Shown here: piece by piece, positions 9,711 to 20,153 of the stretch
Layout: each line of letters opens with the position of its first letter
Numbering within the stretch: position 1 is the stretch's first letter
Source of the DNA: Oceanobacillus piezotolerans
GTDB lineage: Bacteria; Bacillota; Bacilli; Bacillales; Amphibacillaceae
Reading direction: 5' to 3'
Assembly: GCF_003665065.1 (NCBI RefSeq)
Contig: NZ_RCHR01000001.1
Span: forward strand, 682,001-746,000
Length of the DNA: 64,000 nt
Notes under the pieces: model-generated
Databases searched by the model: none
The model's input: only the letters and a program-made list of their open reading frames with translations
What the model was told of the DNA's origin: nothing
Made by a program: the position numbers and the translations under genes

Positions 9711-10736
9711 ATGGATAAACAAATGAATTGGAATAGTTTGGCAAAAAAACAACAACAACTTCAATTTTCTGGAAGCATTCACGTGCGCAGGAGTGGTGAG
9801 ACCATATTATCAGAGAGCTTTGGCTATGCGATCTATTCGGAGGGAATCGTAAATCAATCAAGCACCCGCTTCTCCATCGCATCTGGAAGTAAGATTTTTA
9901 CTTCTATTGCTATTTGCCAGTTGGTGGACGAAGGAAAAATCACATTTGATACGAAAATTATCGACTGCTTAGATATTAATTTTCCGTATTTTGATGAAAG
10001 AATCACCATTCATCATTTACTAACACATACATCAGGTGTTCCAGATTATTTCGACGAAGAAGAAATGGATGATTTTGAAGTGCTTTGGGAGACCCTTCCA
10101 ATGTATCATGTTCGTAATGCGGAGGACTTCTTGCCAATGTTTCAGCAAAAAAAGATGCAAGGCAAAGTCGGCGGTCCTTTCAAATACAATAATACGGGAT
10201 ATATTATTCTAGGCCTTGTTATTGAGCAAATCAGTGGTATGGATTTCGTTGACTATATCGAAAAAAATATATTTCAAAAGGCTGGTATGAATGACTCTGG
10301 GTATTTCCCTATGGATGAATTGCCTGGAAACATTTCAATCGGATATATAAAAAAATCAGATGGTACATGGAAGTCCAATATTTTCTCTCTGCCTGCAAAA
10401 GGTGGACCTGATGGCGGTGCCTATGTTACCGCAACTGAGATGGGAGCATTTTGGGAAGCGTTAATGAATGGCCGACTATTGTCTAAAGAAATGACTCGCA
10501 TCCTATTGACTCCTCAAGAAAAAGTGGCAGATGATATCTTTTACAGTTATGGCGGTTATTTGCAGACAAATGAACATGGTGTGGTGAAATACATACAGAT
10601 GGGTTATGACCCAGGAGTTAATTTTCGCTCTGTACATTATCCAGAGCAAGATCTTACCATCATTGTTTGCTCAAACAAATCAGAAGGTGCTTTTGAGATG
10701 CTGAAGGAAATAGAAAGTTTAACAATTATTAAGTAA
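9711..10736 (+). CDS. Serine hydrolase of the class C beta-lactamase / penicillin-binding fold
   Basis: About 341 residues of the beta-lactamase/D-alanyl-D-alanine-carboxypeptidase superfamily. The nucleophile motif SGSK (S58, K61) and the second-element YNN (159-161) are present, along with the superfamily sequence ITIHHLLTHTSGVPDY. There is no signal peptide or membrane segment, so a cytoplasmic esterase or peptidase is as likely as a beta-lactamase. The ATG at 9711 is chosen because AGGAGG lies 7 nt before it; the ATG at 9705 overlaps the ribosome binding site. Confidence 0.8.
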   Translation: MDKQMNWNSLAKKQQQLQFSGSIHVRRSGETILSESFGYAIYSEGIVNQSSTRFSIASGSKIFTSIAICQLVDEGKITFDTKIIDCLDINFPYFDERITIHHLLTHTSGVPDYFDEEEMDDFEVLWETLPMYHVRNAEDFLPMFQQKKMQGKVGGPFKYNNTGYIILGLVIEQISGMDFVDYIEKNIFQKAGMNDSGYFPMDELPGNISIGYIKKSDGTWKSNIFSLPAKGGPDGGAYVTATEMGAFWEALMNGRLLSKEMTRILLTPQEKVADDIFYSYGGYLQTNEHGVVKYIQMGYDPGVNFRSVHYPEQDLTIIVCSNKSEGAFEMLKEIESLTIIK

Positions 10737-10835
10737 AGGATGGAAAAGGGTTAATCTTACTATTAGCTCTTTTTTTCTTTAATCGGGTAATAGTTAGAAG
10801 TGACGAGTTCCCTTTAGGTGATTTAGCTCAATAAT

Positions 10836-10863
10836 AAAAGGAGCTGCTAAACAGCTCCCTTTT
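10836..10863. terminator. Bidirectional terminator
   Basis: AAAAGGAGCTG, loop CTAAA, then CAGCTCCCTTTT lies between the convergent hydrolase and methionine aminopeptidase genes. Both strands have a T-rich tail. Confidence 0.75.
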
Positions 10864-10948
10864 AGGTGAGATTACATTCTTTTATAGTGTTACAAATCTA
10901 TCTGTTTTACGTTTCGATAAGCGAAATCGCTATATATTCATCCTTAAA

Positions 10949-12491
<1,543 letters not shown>

Positions 12492-13148
12492 ATGGAAACG
12501 CGCTATCAGTTTAATGAGGAAATAGTAGAGTTAAATAAAAAAATTGTTACCCTAATGGAAATGTCAAGGGAAGCGCTAATTGATGCATTGCATGCTTTTC
12601 ATAATCAGGAGCTCGATAAAGCAAAGTTAATCATTGAAAAAGACAAGGCAATTGACCAGCTGGAAATGGAAATTAATGAAAAGGCAATACTGCTGATAGC
12701 AACACAGCAACCGGTTGCAACAAATCTTCGTGAAATTATCGTTGCACTAAGAATTGTAACCGATATTGAACGAATGGCTGACAACGCTAAAAACATTGCC
12801 AGATCAACTATTCACCTAGGTAAGAATGAAACAGCAGCTATTCCTGAAGAACTTAAAAACATGGAGAAATTGACTTTGGAAATGCTGAATAAATCCATTC
12901 TTGCATTTGAAAATAATGACATTGTAATCGCGGGACAACTTGCGATCATGGATGACAGGGTGGATAAATCCTATAAGAAAATTGTAAGTGAACTATTGGG
13001 AGAGACAGCAACAGACCCAGATCAAATTCAATATATTATGCAAGTGGCATTGACTGCTCGATACATTGAAAGGTTTGCTGACCACATTACAAATATAGGA
13101 GAAAGTATTCTTTATCTTGTTAAGGGAGAAACCTTCGCATTAAACTAA
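12492..13148 (+). CDS. phoU: Phosphate signalling protein PhoU
   Basis: A 218-residue, all-helical protein made of two PhoU repeats. The family motifs are present twice (VTDIERMADNAKNIAR near residue 90 and ALTARYIERFADHITNIGE near 185). PhoU links the Pst phosphate transporter to the PhoR kinase and dampens the Pho regulon. No pst or pho genes are near; in most relatives phoU closes a pst operon, so this may be a stand-alone or second copy. The ATG is preceded by AGGAGG, and a strong hairpin terminator follows. Confidence 0.93.
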   Translation: METRYQFNEEIVELNKKIVTLMEMSREALIDALHAFHNQELDKAKLIIEKDKAIDQLEMEINEKAILLIATQQPVATNLREIIVALRIVTDIERMADNAKNIARSTIHLGKNETAAIPEELKNMEKLTLEMLNKSILAFENNDIVIAGQLAIMDDRVDKSYKKIVSELLGETATDPDQIQYIMQVALTARYIERFADHITNIGESILYLVKGETFALN

Positions 13149-13222
13149 AAAGTCCAAAACACTACTTAATCTCTCCGTTCTAAAGGCTAATATTTTAAAT
13201 TTAAGGAAGTTAAAAAAGAAAA

Positions 13223-13280
13223 GTCCGAAACAACTCGAATTCTAACATAAGAATTTTGAATTGTATTCGGATTTTCTTGT
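13223..13280 (+). terminator. phoU terminator
   Basis: GTCCGAA pairs with TTCGGAT and an inner GAATTC/GAATT stem pairs inside it. The tail is TTTCTTGTTT. Confidence 0.6.
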
Positions 13281-13823
13281 TTACCTACATCCCCATCTTA
13301 CTCAGAAACACAGGGTTCTTTAAAAAAACACCGCTTAATCTCCTCCCTCTTCTCTTATTCCATTTTTTAATTATATGGTTTTATTAAGGTATATAGTTGG
13401 AAACATTCAATTATTTTGCCTTTAGGTTTTTCTATCCCATTAAGAATTAAAGTAAACAAGCTTGAATCAGGTAACTGAAAAACATCGAGCCCAGCTTATC
13501 GAATAAGATTTAGATAGCCTTTATTCCGTTAATGCTAATGATTTAAATAAGACGATAACCGTTCTTCTCTCACAGGTAAATTTTATGGTCCATTATATTA
13601 GCCTCGCCAAATTGTTGTTCTTGCAAACGAGTAAGGATACCTTTTAAGTAAGTCACCAACTATTTTCTACATGTTACCCTTTATTCTTCTACCACTTACT
13701 AGATTATGGAGACTTTAAAGAATTTTTAACATAAAATTATATTAGAAAGTATATGAAAGGAGTATCAAAAATAATTTTAATGCAGTTCATCCAGTCTTTT
13801 TTATGAAAGTAGGTGTCTCAAAT
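13281..13823. other. Spacer before the LytTR gene
   Basis: No gene is supported. A plus-strand stretch near 13532-13600 (ANDLNKTITVLLSQVNFM) looks like a fragment of coding sequence but is bounded by stops. The promoter of the LytTR gene is presumably in the last 150 bp. Confidence 0.35.
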
Positions 13824-14282
13824 TTGAAGCTTTCCCTCAATATTGACAAAGCACTAAAAGAAACAAGAATTACCATTGATGCCCCTGAATTAGATGATAG
13901 TATCCAAGAAATAATTGACTTCATTAATGGGCGGGAACAGCAATTCCTTATTGGAAAGAACGGTGAAATGCAACATATTCTTAAGCCCGATGACATCCAG
14001 TATTTTCATACTGAAAAAAATCATGTAATTGCTGTGACGGAAACAGATTCTTTTATTTTAAAAGAAAAATTATATGAGTTAGAGGACAAACTCCCCTCTA
14101 AAAAATTTATTCGCTTTTCTAAATCGGTGATCGCAAATTTACATCATTTGAATCGTTTTGAACCATCATTCAATGGTACTCTCTGTGTTTACTTCAAATC
14201 AGGAAGGAAGGAATATGTCTCCCGTAACTATGTACCTGGTATTAAAAAAGCTCTAAAATTAAATAGGAGGAAAGTAGAATGA
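13824..14282 (+). CDS. LytTR-domain transcriptional regulator
   Basis: About 152 residues. The C-terminal half is a LytTR DNA-binding domain (DIQYFHTEKNHVIAVT, FIRFSKSVIANLHHLNRF, KEYVSRNYVPGIKKAL). The N-terminal half has no receiver domain, as in the stand-alone LytTR regulators that pair with DUF3021 membrane proteins. The TTG at 13824 follows AGGTG at 8 nt and is preferred; an in-frame ATG at 13803 has no binding site. Its stop overlaps the next gene's start (ATGA), so the two are translationally coupled. The membrane partner probably modulates it, as proposed for such pairs. Confidence 0.85.
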   Translation: MKLSLNIDKALKETRITIDAPELDDSIQEIIDFINGREQQFLIGKNGEMQHILKPDDIQYFHTEKNHVIAVTETDSFILKEKLYELEDKLPSKKFIRFSKSVIANLHHLNRFEPSFNGTLCVYFKSGRKEYVSRNYVPGIKKALKLNRRKVE

Positions 14283-14689
14283 AAACGTTTATAATCCGCA
14301 GTTTCATCGGTATTTTTTTCGGAGGCTTTATTGCCGTGTTAATCACGAATTTAAATATTCTTTTCGGAGATTTTGTTATGATAGATGGAACACTTTTCTT
14401 GAAAAACTCTATAGGTTCTATTCTTTGCGGCTGGTTTTTTACTGTCAGTCCATTGTATTTCGAAAACAGAAAATTAAATCTCCCTCAGCAAACTATATTA
14501 CATTTTCTAACCATCATGGTCCTATACCTCATCTTAGCACTCTCAATCGGTTGGATTCCATTTAATATAATTAGTGTTTTACTAACAATCTTAATCGCCA
14601 TTGTGGTCTATATAATCTTTTGGATTGCGTTTTATCTTTACTTCAAAAATCAAGCTCGAAAATTAAATGATGACTTAAAAAAAATATAA
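14279..14689 (+). CDS. DUF3021 four-TM membrane protein
   Basis: A 136-residue protein with four hydrophobic segments and a charged cytoplasmic tail (KNQARKLNDDLKK). The GSILCGWFF stretch and the length fit DUF3021, which is regularly encoded directly after a LytTR regulator. It overlaps that regulator by four bases. It is likely the membrane partner that restrains or activates the regulator. The signal it senses is unknown. Confidence 0.8.
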   Translation: MKTFIIRSFIGIFFGGFIAVLITNLNILFGDFVMIDGTLFLKNSIGSILCGWFFTVSPLYFENRKLNLPQQTILHFLTIMVLYLILALSIGWIPFNIISVLLTILIAIVVYIIFWIAFYLYFKNQARKLNDDLKKI

Positions 14690-14740
14690 GGATCGATGCA
14701 AAAGAATTACTACACAATTTATTAAACTGTTTTATTCTAA

Positions 14741-14977
14741 GAGGTTGGGACAAAGTGTTTAATCAAAAGAAAAATCCGAACGATGCTCAGTGGAGAAATA
14801 CCGCTCCGGAAATATACTTCGCTTTCCGCGGGCAACGTCTCAGCCTCCTCGGAAGAAGGGCACTTCCTGCGGGGTCTTCGCTTGTTGCTTTTCCCGCAGG
14901 AGTCTACGTATATTTCCTCAGCTAATTTAGTGCTTCGTTCGTCTTTTGAATTAAACCTTTAGTTATGTCCCAGCCTC
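14741..14977. repeat. Palindromic Bacillaceae-type repeat, copy 1 (237 bp)
   Basis: It begins GAGGTTGGGACAAAG and ends TATGTCCCAGCCTC, which are imperfect terminal inverted repeats. Inside are AATCCGAACGATGCTCAGTGG and its partner TAGTGCTTCGTTCG, plus a GC-rich core with CCTGCGGG...CCCGCAGG. It is clearly related to 55338-55692. It has no coding capacity and is non-autonomous, MITE-like or REP-like. Confidence 0.85.
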
Positions 14978-15112
14978 ATTGTTATTAGAATTGCCCAAAT
15001 TTAGAAAACAAAGTTAAACATCGCTCTTCCACCAAACTCCCCCATTAGCGTCCTTTCTCTAAACCTTAAAAAATATAATATTCCGAACATGCTATTGTAT
15101 TTCCCGGAATAC

Positions 15113-15142
15113 AAAGGCGATCAATTAATTGATCACCTTTTT
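15113..15142. terminator. Bidirectional terminator, member of the dispersed repeat family
   Basis: AAAGGCGATCAA, TTAA, then TTGATCACCTTTTT, with T runs on both strands. It is followed by TTCCTATTGCCCACA, which resembles the tail TATTGCACCCG of other copies. It ends the minus-strand VOC gene. Confidence 0.65.
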
Positions 15143-15174
15143 CCTATTGCCCACATCATTTAACTGAGTACTTC

Positions 15175-15660
15175 TTACGGTTTTCCCTCTTTATTAAAAT
15201 TACTGTTTACTATTAATTCCTCCCAATCTTCAAGTGACAACTTTTCCGTAATATGTTTTAATTCATTAGGTACTTCTATGTAACACATCAATTCTAAGCT
15301 ATTTCCATCTGGGTCTTCAAAATAAACAGAAGCATTTCCCTGATATGGTCTTACAAATGGATCAATTGATGTTCTGCTTCCAAAAGGTACAGCGTCCACT
15401 TCTATGGATTCAAGCCAACTTATCGACTTTTTCAAATCTTCATAAGCTACTCGAAAAGCGATATGTTTTAAAGATGGGTGATAGGATGTCTTGTACTCCT
15501 CTCCTTCCCACAATCCTAACCAACTTCTGCCTTCTTCTATCCAAAAGAAGGCAGTCTCTTCGTCACTCCAAGCTAACTTTAAGCCTAATTTTTGATAAAA
15601 CTTAATGGAGTTTCCTAATTTTTTTACTGGTAAATGCGCTTCAAAAATACCTTTAATCAT
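15175..15660 (-). CDS. VOC (glyoxalase/bleomycin-resistance fold) protein
   Basis: A 161-residue vicinal-oxygen-chelate protein made of the two usual beta-alpha-beta-beta-beta modules. Markers are the opening FEAHLPVKKLGNSIKFYQKL, the central HIAFRV and the closing VYFEDPDGNSLELMCYI, with His and Glu at the positions of metal ligands. Such proteins are metal-dependent dioxygenases, glyoxalases or antibiotic-binding proteins, and the substrate cannot be inferred. The ATG at 15660 follows GGGAGGAG. Single gene. Confidence 0.8.
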   Translation of the reverse strand: MIKGIFEAHLPVKKLGNSIKFYQKLGLKLAWSDEETAFFWIEEGRSWLGLWEGEEYKTSYHPSLKHIAFRVAYEDLKKSISWLESIEVDAVPFGSRTSIDPFVRPYQGNASVYFEDPDGNSLELMCYIEVPNELKHITEKLSLEDWEELIVNSNFNKEGKP

Positions 15661-16222
15661 TTTTTTCTCCTCCCGGTATAATTATTTATCTAAGTACCAT
15701 TTAACTTAATATTACTAGAACTCTTCATATAAGTATAATATATGTTTATTATGATGAATAATAACTAATTGTTATCACTTTGTTTCTTAGTCAAATTGCC
15801 CTCATTTAATTATTCTAGCTTTCTAAATAGATACAGATTCCCCCCTCTCCCCCCTTAGTTTTAACTTTTTAGCTTGTTCTTTCTTGCCATGTTTTTACTC
15901 TCTTCCTTGATAAAATATCTAACAATCCTAATTGAGTTTAGTTATAAAATATCCTGCGTGTCTGTTATTCCTATTCTCTACTATCTAAGTCCCTTGCCTT
16001 CCGTTAATATATCCTGCTCAGAAAGTGACTTTGACCATTTCTTTATAAAAGTGTGATAGAGTTATATATAGGAGCATTTACATTTATATATATGGTTACT
16101 AGTAAACCGCCAACAAACAGAAAGCAGGGAAATATATTACGAGGAAAAATAGAATAAAGATAACGAGGATTCTTAAATTGAATTATTTTCCCATATTATT
16201 TTTAAAATGAGGTGGTATGAGG
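15661..16222. other. Divergent spacer, nothing recognised
   Basis: A 560-bp AT-rich stretch between the VOC gene and nhaC. A short plus-strand hydrophobic frame near 15874-16056 has no binding site and is not supported. No riboswitch or repeat was seen. Confidence 0.4.
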
Positions 16223-17656
16223 ATGGAAAATAAAGAAAAAGAGATTCCTTTTTTATTAGCGATATTACCTATGATTATTATGATAAGTGTAATGGCAGTG
16301 ACAATTATTAAATTTGAAGGAAGTCCCCATGTTCCATTAATTATTGGTACCATAGCGTGTTGTCTTATTGCCTGGACGCAAGGTTATACATGGAAAGAGA
16401 TGGAACAAGGTATTGTTAAAGGTATTACATTAGTAATACCAGCAATTATTATCATTATGCTGGTTGGTCTGATTATTTCCTCCTGGATTGGTGGAGGAAT
16501 TATCGCATCGATGATTTATTATGGGTTAAAACTACTTACTCCATCTTTATTTCTAGTCTCCATATGCTTAATTTGTATGATTGTATCATTAGCAATTGGA
16601 AGCTCCTGGTCTACTATGGGTACGATAGGTGTTGCAGGCATGGGAATTGGAATCAGTATGGGAATTCCTAGTCCGATGGTTGCAGGAGCTATTATTTCGG
16701 GTTCCTATTTTGGTGATAAAATGTCCCCATTATCGGATACAACGAACTTAGCAGCAGGAGTAACGAATACGGATCTATTTGAGCATATCAAACATATGAT
16801 GTATACAACCATTCCAGGGCTTGGGATAGCCCTGATTGTTTATTTTATCCTCGGACGGCAGTTCCATGCAGTTGATTTTAGAACGGGCAATATCAATGAA
16901 ATTATATCCGTGTTAGAAGCGAATTTCGTCATTTCACCATGGTTATTTTTAGCTCCTTTAGTCGTTATCCTTTTGGTAGTGAGAAAAGTTCCGGCACTCC
17001 CTGCTTTAACTGCCGGTGTTTTCATTGGCTGGTTTTGTCATGTTTTTATCCAAGGTGGAAGTATTGGCGCGGCGGTCAATGTACTGCATGACGGTTACTT
17101 CATTGAGAGTGGAAATGCGCTAGTAGATAATCTATTTAATCGCGGTGGGATTCAGGATATGATGTTCACTGTTTCACTTACAATCGTTGCCATGACATTT
17201 GCTGGAGTAATGGAGGCAACTGGTATGCTGCGCTCAATTGTACATCAGATCATGAAGTTAGCGAAAACCGCAAAGAGTTTAATCCCAGCAACTGTGGGAT
17301 CCGCATTTCTTACCAATCTAGTGGCAGCTGAACAATATATTTCTGTTCTCCTTCCTGGAAGAATGTTTCCGGAAGCGTACAAAGCCAAAAATTTACATTC
17401 CAAAAACTTATCTCGAGCAATTGAAGACGGCGGAACGTTAACGTCTCCATTGGTTCCCTGGAATACTTGTGGTGTCTATATTTTTTCTACATTAGGAGTG
17501 TCTGCATTACAATATGCTCCGTTTGCGGTTCTAAATTATACCGTTCCGATTATCAGCATATTATTTGCTATATTTGGCATTAAGGTGGCTTACGTAAAGA
17601 AAGGTAAGACGGATGTAGTAGAAGAGACAGCGCAGCTCCTTGGAAAAAAAGCATAA
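16223..17656 (+). CDS. nhaC: Na+/H+ antiporter, NhaC family
   Basis: A 477-residue, 11- to 12-TM secondary transporter. NhaC-family marks include GSSWSTMGTIGVAGMGIG, GSYFGDKMSPLSDTTNLAAG and GGTLTSPLVPWNTCG. Family members exchange Na+ for H+, or couple that exchange to organic anions (MleN malate-lactate antiport), so the substrate may not be simply sodium. The ATG at 16223 is chosen because GGTGG lies 7 nt before it; the ATG at 16217 abuts the binding site. It converges on the racemase/DUF1611 unit with a shared terminator between them. Confidence 0.88.
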   Translation: MENKEKEIPFLLAILPMIIMISVMAVTIIKFEGSPHVPLIIGTIACCLIAWTQGYTWKEMEQGIVKGITLVIPAIIIIMLVGLIISSWIGGGIIASMIYYGLKLLTPSLFLVSICLICMIVSLAIGSSWSTMGTIGVAGMGIGISMGIPSPMVAGAIISGSYFGDKMSPLSDTTNLAAGVTNTDLFEHIKHMMYTTIPGLGIALIVYFILGRQFHAVDFRTGNINEIISVLEANFVISPWLFLAPLVVILLVVRKVPALPALTAGVFIGWFCHVFIQGGSIGAAVNVLHDGYFIESGNALVDNLFNRGGIQDMMFTVSLTIVAMTFAGVMEATGMLRSIVHQIMKLAKTAKSLIPATVGSAFLTNLVAAEQYISVLLPGRMFPEAYKAKNLHSKNLSRAIEDGGTLTSPLVPWNTCGVYIFSTLGVSALQYAPFAVLNYTVPIISILFAIFGIKVAYVKKGKTDVVEETAQLLGKKA

Positions 17657-17661
17657 GATGC

Positions 17662-17702
17662 AAAAAGGCTGAATCATTTTATTTTATGATTCAGCCTTTT
17701 TT
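17662..17702. terminator. Strong bidirectional terminator
   Basis: AAAAGGCTGAATCAT, a short AT loop, then ATGATTCAGCCTTTTTT. It serves nhaC and the converging racemase gene. Confidence 0.9.
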
Positions 17703-17725
17703 ATCCATAAAAATATAAACTTCTT

Positions 17726-18838
17726 TTAAGCTAATGTTTTTTGCAATTTCTTTCTCTGTATAGATGAAGAATAAATATATTTTTTATATACATAGGGGGA
17801 GGTCATCGCAGAGAGGAGAGCTCCGTAATTTACAGAAAAGGCTACTTCATCGCCCGGTTTTAACGGGACTTTCTTTGCGTCCAGTACAATGTGGTCGCTG
17901 CTTGAACCAAGAATATCAACAGGTAAGATCGGAGTAAGTCCTGGGACATATACATCCTGTCTTCCAACTCCTAAGATTGCTCTTCTAATTGTTCCTCGGT
18001 CCTCAAATGAAAGACTTTCCCCAAGGAAATTGTTTCCAGTCTTACCTATTGGTACAGAAGGTTTCCGCTTCGATTCAATTACTTCCGCAACAAAGCGGAA
18101 GGCATCTTGATATAAATTCGAAATAGGTGTTCCATGTATTGTTTCTCTCCCTAACAGCATTGATTCTCCCAAGCGGATATTGTTAACAGTACCAACATCT
18201 TTCGTATTCAACAACCACTGATAATTTGCTGAATTCCCTCCAGAAACATAGACAAGTGGTAGAGAAAATTGCTTTTTAATACTTCTTACAAAAGAGGAAA
18301 ATTGTCTCATTTTTTGTTCTGTTGGTATGACCCCGCCAAAACAAGCAAAATTTGTTCCAATTCCTACGATTTGCACACCTTTTAGATTTTGTATTTGGCG
18401 GATAAAAGCAGGTAGATGCTTAGGTAAAATTCCTTCTCTTAAATCTCCCATTTCTACCATTAAAATAATCGAATGGATTTTCTGTTGCCGTAGAGCTTCA
18501 GCGGAAAGTGCTCGGATTACTTCGATTTCCGTGTTCATACTAACATCCGCATATTCGACAACCTGTTCTATATCGCTTAGTGCAGGAGTGCGCAGTAGAA
18601 TTAATGTTGCATCTAATTTAGCTTCTTTTAATTTCTTTATATTCATGATTTTTGAATCAGCAAGACTAGTGATTCCACCGTTTATGAGCGAACTTGCAAT
18701 AGCTAAGTCTGCAGTGACACCCTTTACAACTGCAGTTACTTCAATTCCCTTTTCCCCAAAGAGAGTCTTTAATATTTTTGCATTATGAGCAAGCTTACCG
18801 AGATGTATTTCAATTCTTGGAGCTTTGATTCTGCTCAT
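17726..18838 (-). CDS. Alanine/ornithine-racemase-family PLP enzyme
   Basis: A 370-residue fold-type III PLP protein. The N-terminal alanine-racemase barrel begins RIEIHLGKLAHNAKILK and has the presumed Schiff-base lysine in AVVKGVTAD (about residue 39). Later marks are GIGTNFACFGG and a beta-sheet domain in the last third. It groups by appearance with the YhfX/ornithine-racemase branch rather than with Alr. Its ATG overlaps the stop of the DUF1611 gene (ATGA), so the two are coupled. It probably interconverts L- and D-forms of an amino acid for its partner; the substrate is unknown. Confidence 0.8.
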   Translation of the reverse strand: MSRIKAPRIEIHLGKLAHNAKILKTLFGEKGIEVTAVVKGVTADLAIASSLINGGITSLADSKIMNIKKLKEAKLDATLILLRTPALSDIEQVVEYADVSMNTEIEVIRALSAEALRQQKIHSIILMVEMGDLREGILPKHLPAFIRQIQNLKGVQIVGIGTNFACFGGVIPTEQKMRQFSSFVRSIKKQFSLPLVYVSGGNSANYQWLLNTKDVGTVNNIRLGESMLLGRETIHGTPISNLYQDAFRFVAEVIESKRKPSVPIGKTGNNFLGESLSFEDRGTIRRAILGVGRQDVYVPGLTPILPVDILGSSSDHIVLDAKKVPLKPGDEVAFSVNYGALLSAMTSPYVYKKYIYSSSIQRKKLQKTLA

Positions 18839-19923
18839 TCTGAAACGCCAACTTGCTCTGATCGGGAAAGGGAAGGAAAGAATGCAATTAGATTATCAAC
18901 TATTTTTGCAGGTCCAAATTTTAAAACATCGGTAACCGGCAGCTTATATTGATTTTCATAATCTGTTATTGTAGATTCTATATCTTCATCGGTCATACCT
19001 TCATGGTTTAAGGTAATTCCTATCACTTTTGTTTGAGCATAATGTTCAATGAGGTTGATTTCGTCTTCCACCTTAGGCATTGGCATGAAAGGAAAGTCGC
19101 CTAATACCTTTCGTTTTGGTGGGTGCTGGAGGATTACAGCTTTAGGTTTTGCCCCTTTTAGAATCCCTGCGGAACTTGCATATCCTGGGTGGCTTAATGC
19201 GCCCTGGCCTTCTACAATAATAATATCCGGCTTTTCGATTTCTTCAGCTCGGACAATTTCATTTTCAATTTCGCCGATTAAATATTGCATTGGGAAGGCA
19301 TCGATTGCAAATCCATATTTGTACCCCTGAATGAGTCCAGTTTGTCCGGTTGAAATAAATGCTGTTTTATATCCTCTGGCCTGCAATTCTTTATCAAGAA
19401 TCACCGCTGTTGTTCTTTTACCGCAAGCTCCATCGGTACCGAGAACGGTAATAATCGGTGTTTCAATGTCAAGAATCCTCCCTGTGAAAATATGCCAGTC
19501 TTTCTTTGGTTTCGGTTTTCTGATATCACGAACTTCCACATTATATTGCTTTGCGAAAGTCATGATCTCTTCATCCTCGGTTAAGAATTCTTGGAGCGGA
19601 TTAATAATATTCAGGCCTTCTTCCATTGCTTTTATGACAACTTGTCTTTCTTCATCATTTAAGAAAGCATCAGCCGGAGCAAGTCCAATAATAAAATCTT
19701 CCGGTCTGTTAGCAGCTTTTCGTAATGCCTCGTCCAAATTTTTAAAAACAGGAATTCCACTCTTCTTACTATCCAAATACTCCCCTGCATCAAGTCCAGC
19801 CTTTGTACTATCTATGATTCCGACAATATTGTATTTACCGGGTTCTCGGACTAGACCGTTCGCAGTTTTACCATCCATCGATCCAAATTGATATTCACAA
19901 TAAACAACTGCATGTTTACTCAA
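18835..19923 (-). CDS. DUF1611 (DgcN-like) protein
   Basis: A 362-residue two-domain protein. An N-terminal Rossmann-like domain (residues about 1-150; YNIVGIIDSTKAGLDAGEYL) is followed by a P-loop domain with GTDGACGKRTTA near residue 165 and IIVEGQGALSHPG. This is the DUF1611 family. A marine homologue, DgcN, has been reported as a D-glutamate N-acetyltransferase (from memory). The coupled racemase-fold gene supports a role in D-amino-acid metabolism, perhaps N-acylation. The start codon is the ATG at 19923, after GGAGG and a spacer. An unusually long leader with two terminator hairpins precedes it. Confidence 0.78.
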   Translation of the reverse strand: MSKHAVVYCEYQFGSMDGKTANGLVREPGKYNIVGIIDSTKAGLDAGEYLDSKKSGIPVFKNLDEALRKAANRPEDFIIGLAPADAFLNDEERQVVIKAMEEGLNIINPLQEFLTEDEEIMTFAKQYNVEVRDIRKPKPKKDWHIFTGRILDIETPIITVLGTDGACGKRTTAVILDKELQARGYKTAFISTGQTGLIQGYKYGFAIDAFPMQYLIGEIENEIVRAEEIEKPDIIIVEGQGALSHPGYASSAGILKGAKPKAVILQHPPKRKVLGDFPFMPMPKVEDEINLIEHYAQTKVIGITLNHEGMTDEDIESTITDYENQYKLPVTDVLKFGPAKIVDNLIAFFPSLSRSEQVGVSE

Positions 19924-19965
19924 CGTTGTATCCCTCCATAATATTTAAAGTGATACCATTGCAAA

Positions 19966-20023
19966 TTAAAAAGAACACCTTGGTAATAGTATCCATGATA
20001 GCTATCACATACTAAAAAGGTGT
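19966..20023 (-). terminator. Second leader hairpin with T run
   Basis: On the minus strand ACACCTT pairs with AAGGTGT and AGTAT with ATACT, around the centre GATAGCTATC, then TTCTTTTT. It lies about 40 nt before the DUF1611 start, downstream of another terminator-like hairpin. Confidence 0.6.
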
Positions 20024-20149
20024 CCAATACATAAAAACTCCCATCAGCAGGAACTACTCATCCTGAACTGATGGCAAGTTGCACCAACCGAACATTTACT
20101 TGAGCAGTAACCTCACTTACCTTATAGGTATCGTAAAGGAGTTTGTGAG
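20024..20149 (-). ncRNA. Structured 5' leader, possible riboswitch or attenuator of unknown class
   Basis: Reading the minus strand from about 20149, CTCAC pairs with GTGAG across a segment containing the hairpin TACCTATAAGGTA. Then CAAGT pairs with ACTTG across TAAATGTTCGGTTGGTGCA, and terminator-like hairpin 1 follows at once. A -10-like TACAAT (20154-20159) would place the transcript start at the CTCAC stem. I do not recognise an S-box, T-box, L-box, glycine, purine or other known class. The pairings were read by eye. Confidence 0.5.
20031..20074 (-). terminator. First leader hairpin with T run
   Basis: On the minus strand CCATCAG pairs with CTGATGG with an inner CAGGA/TCCTG pairing, then GAGTTTTTAT. 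This is a canonical attenuator-like terminator inside the leader of the DUF1611-racemase unit. Confidence 0.7.
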
Positions 20150-20153
20150 AAAA

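Noticed and set aside
14741..14977. Palindromic repeat considered as an insertion sequence
   Set aside because: No transposase or adequate coding capacity; better described as a non-autonomous repeat.
20075..20110. GGTTGGTGCAACTTG in the DUF1611 leader considered as a T-box
   Set aside because: It lacks the TGGNACC bulge and any stem I landmarks; kept as an unknown structured leader.
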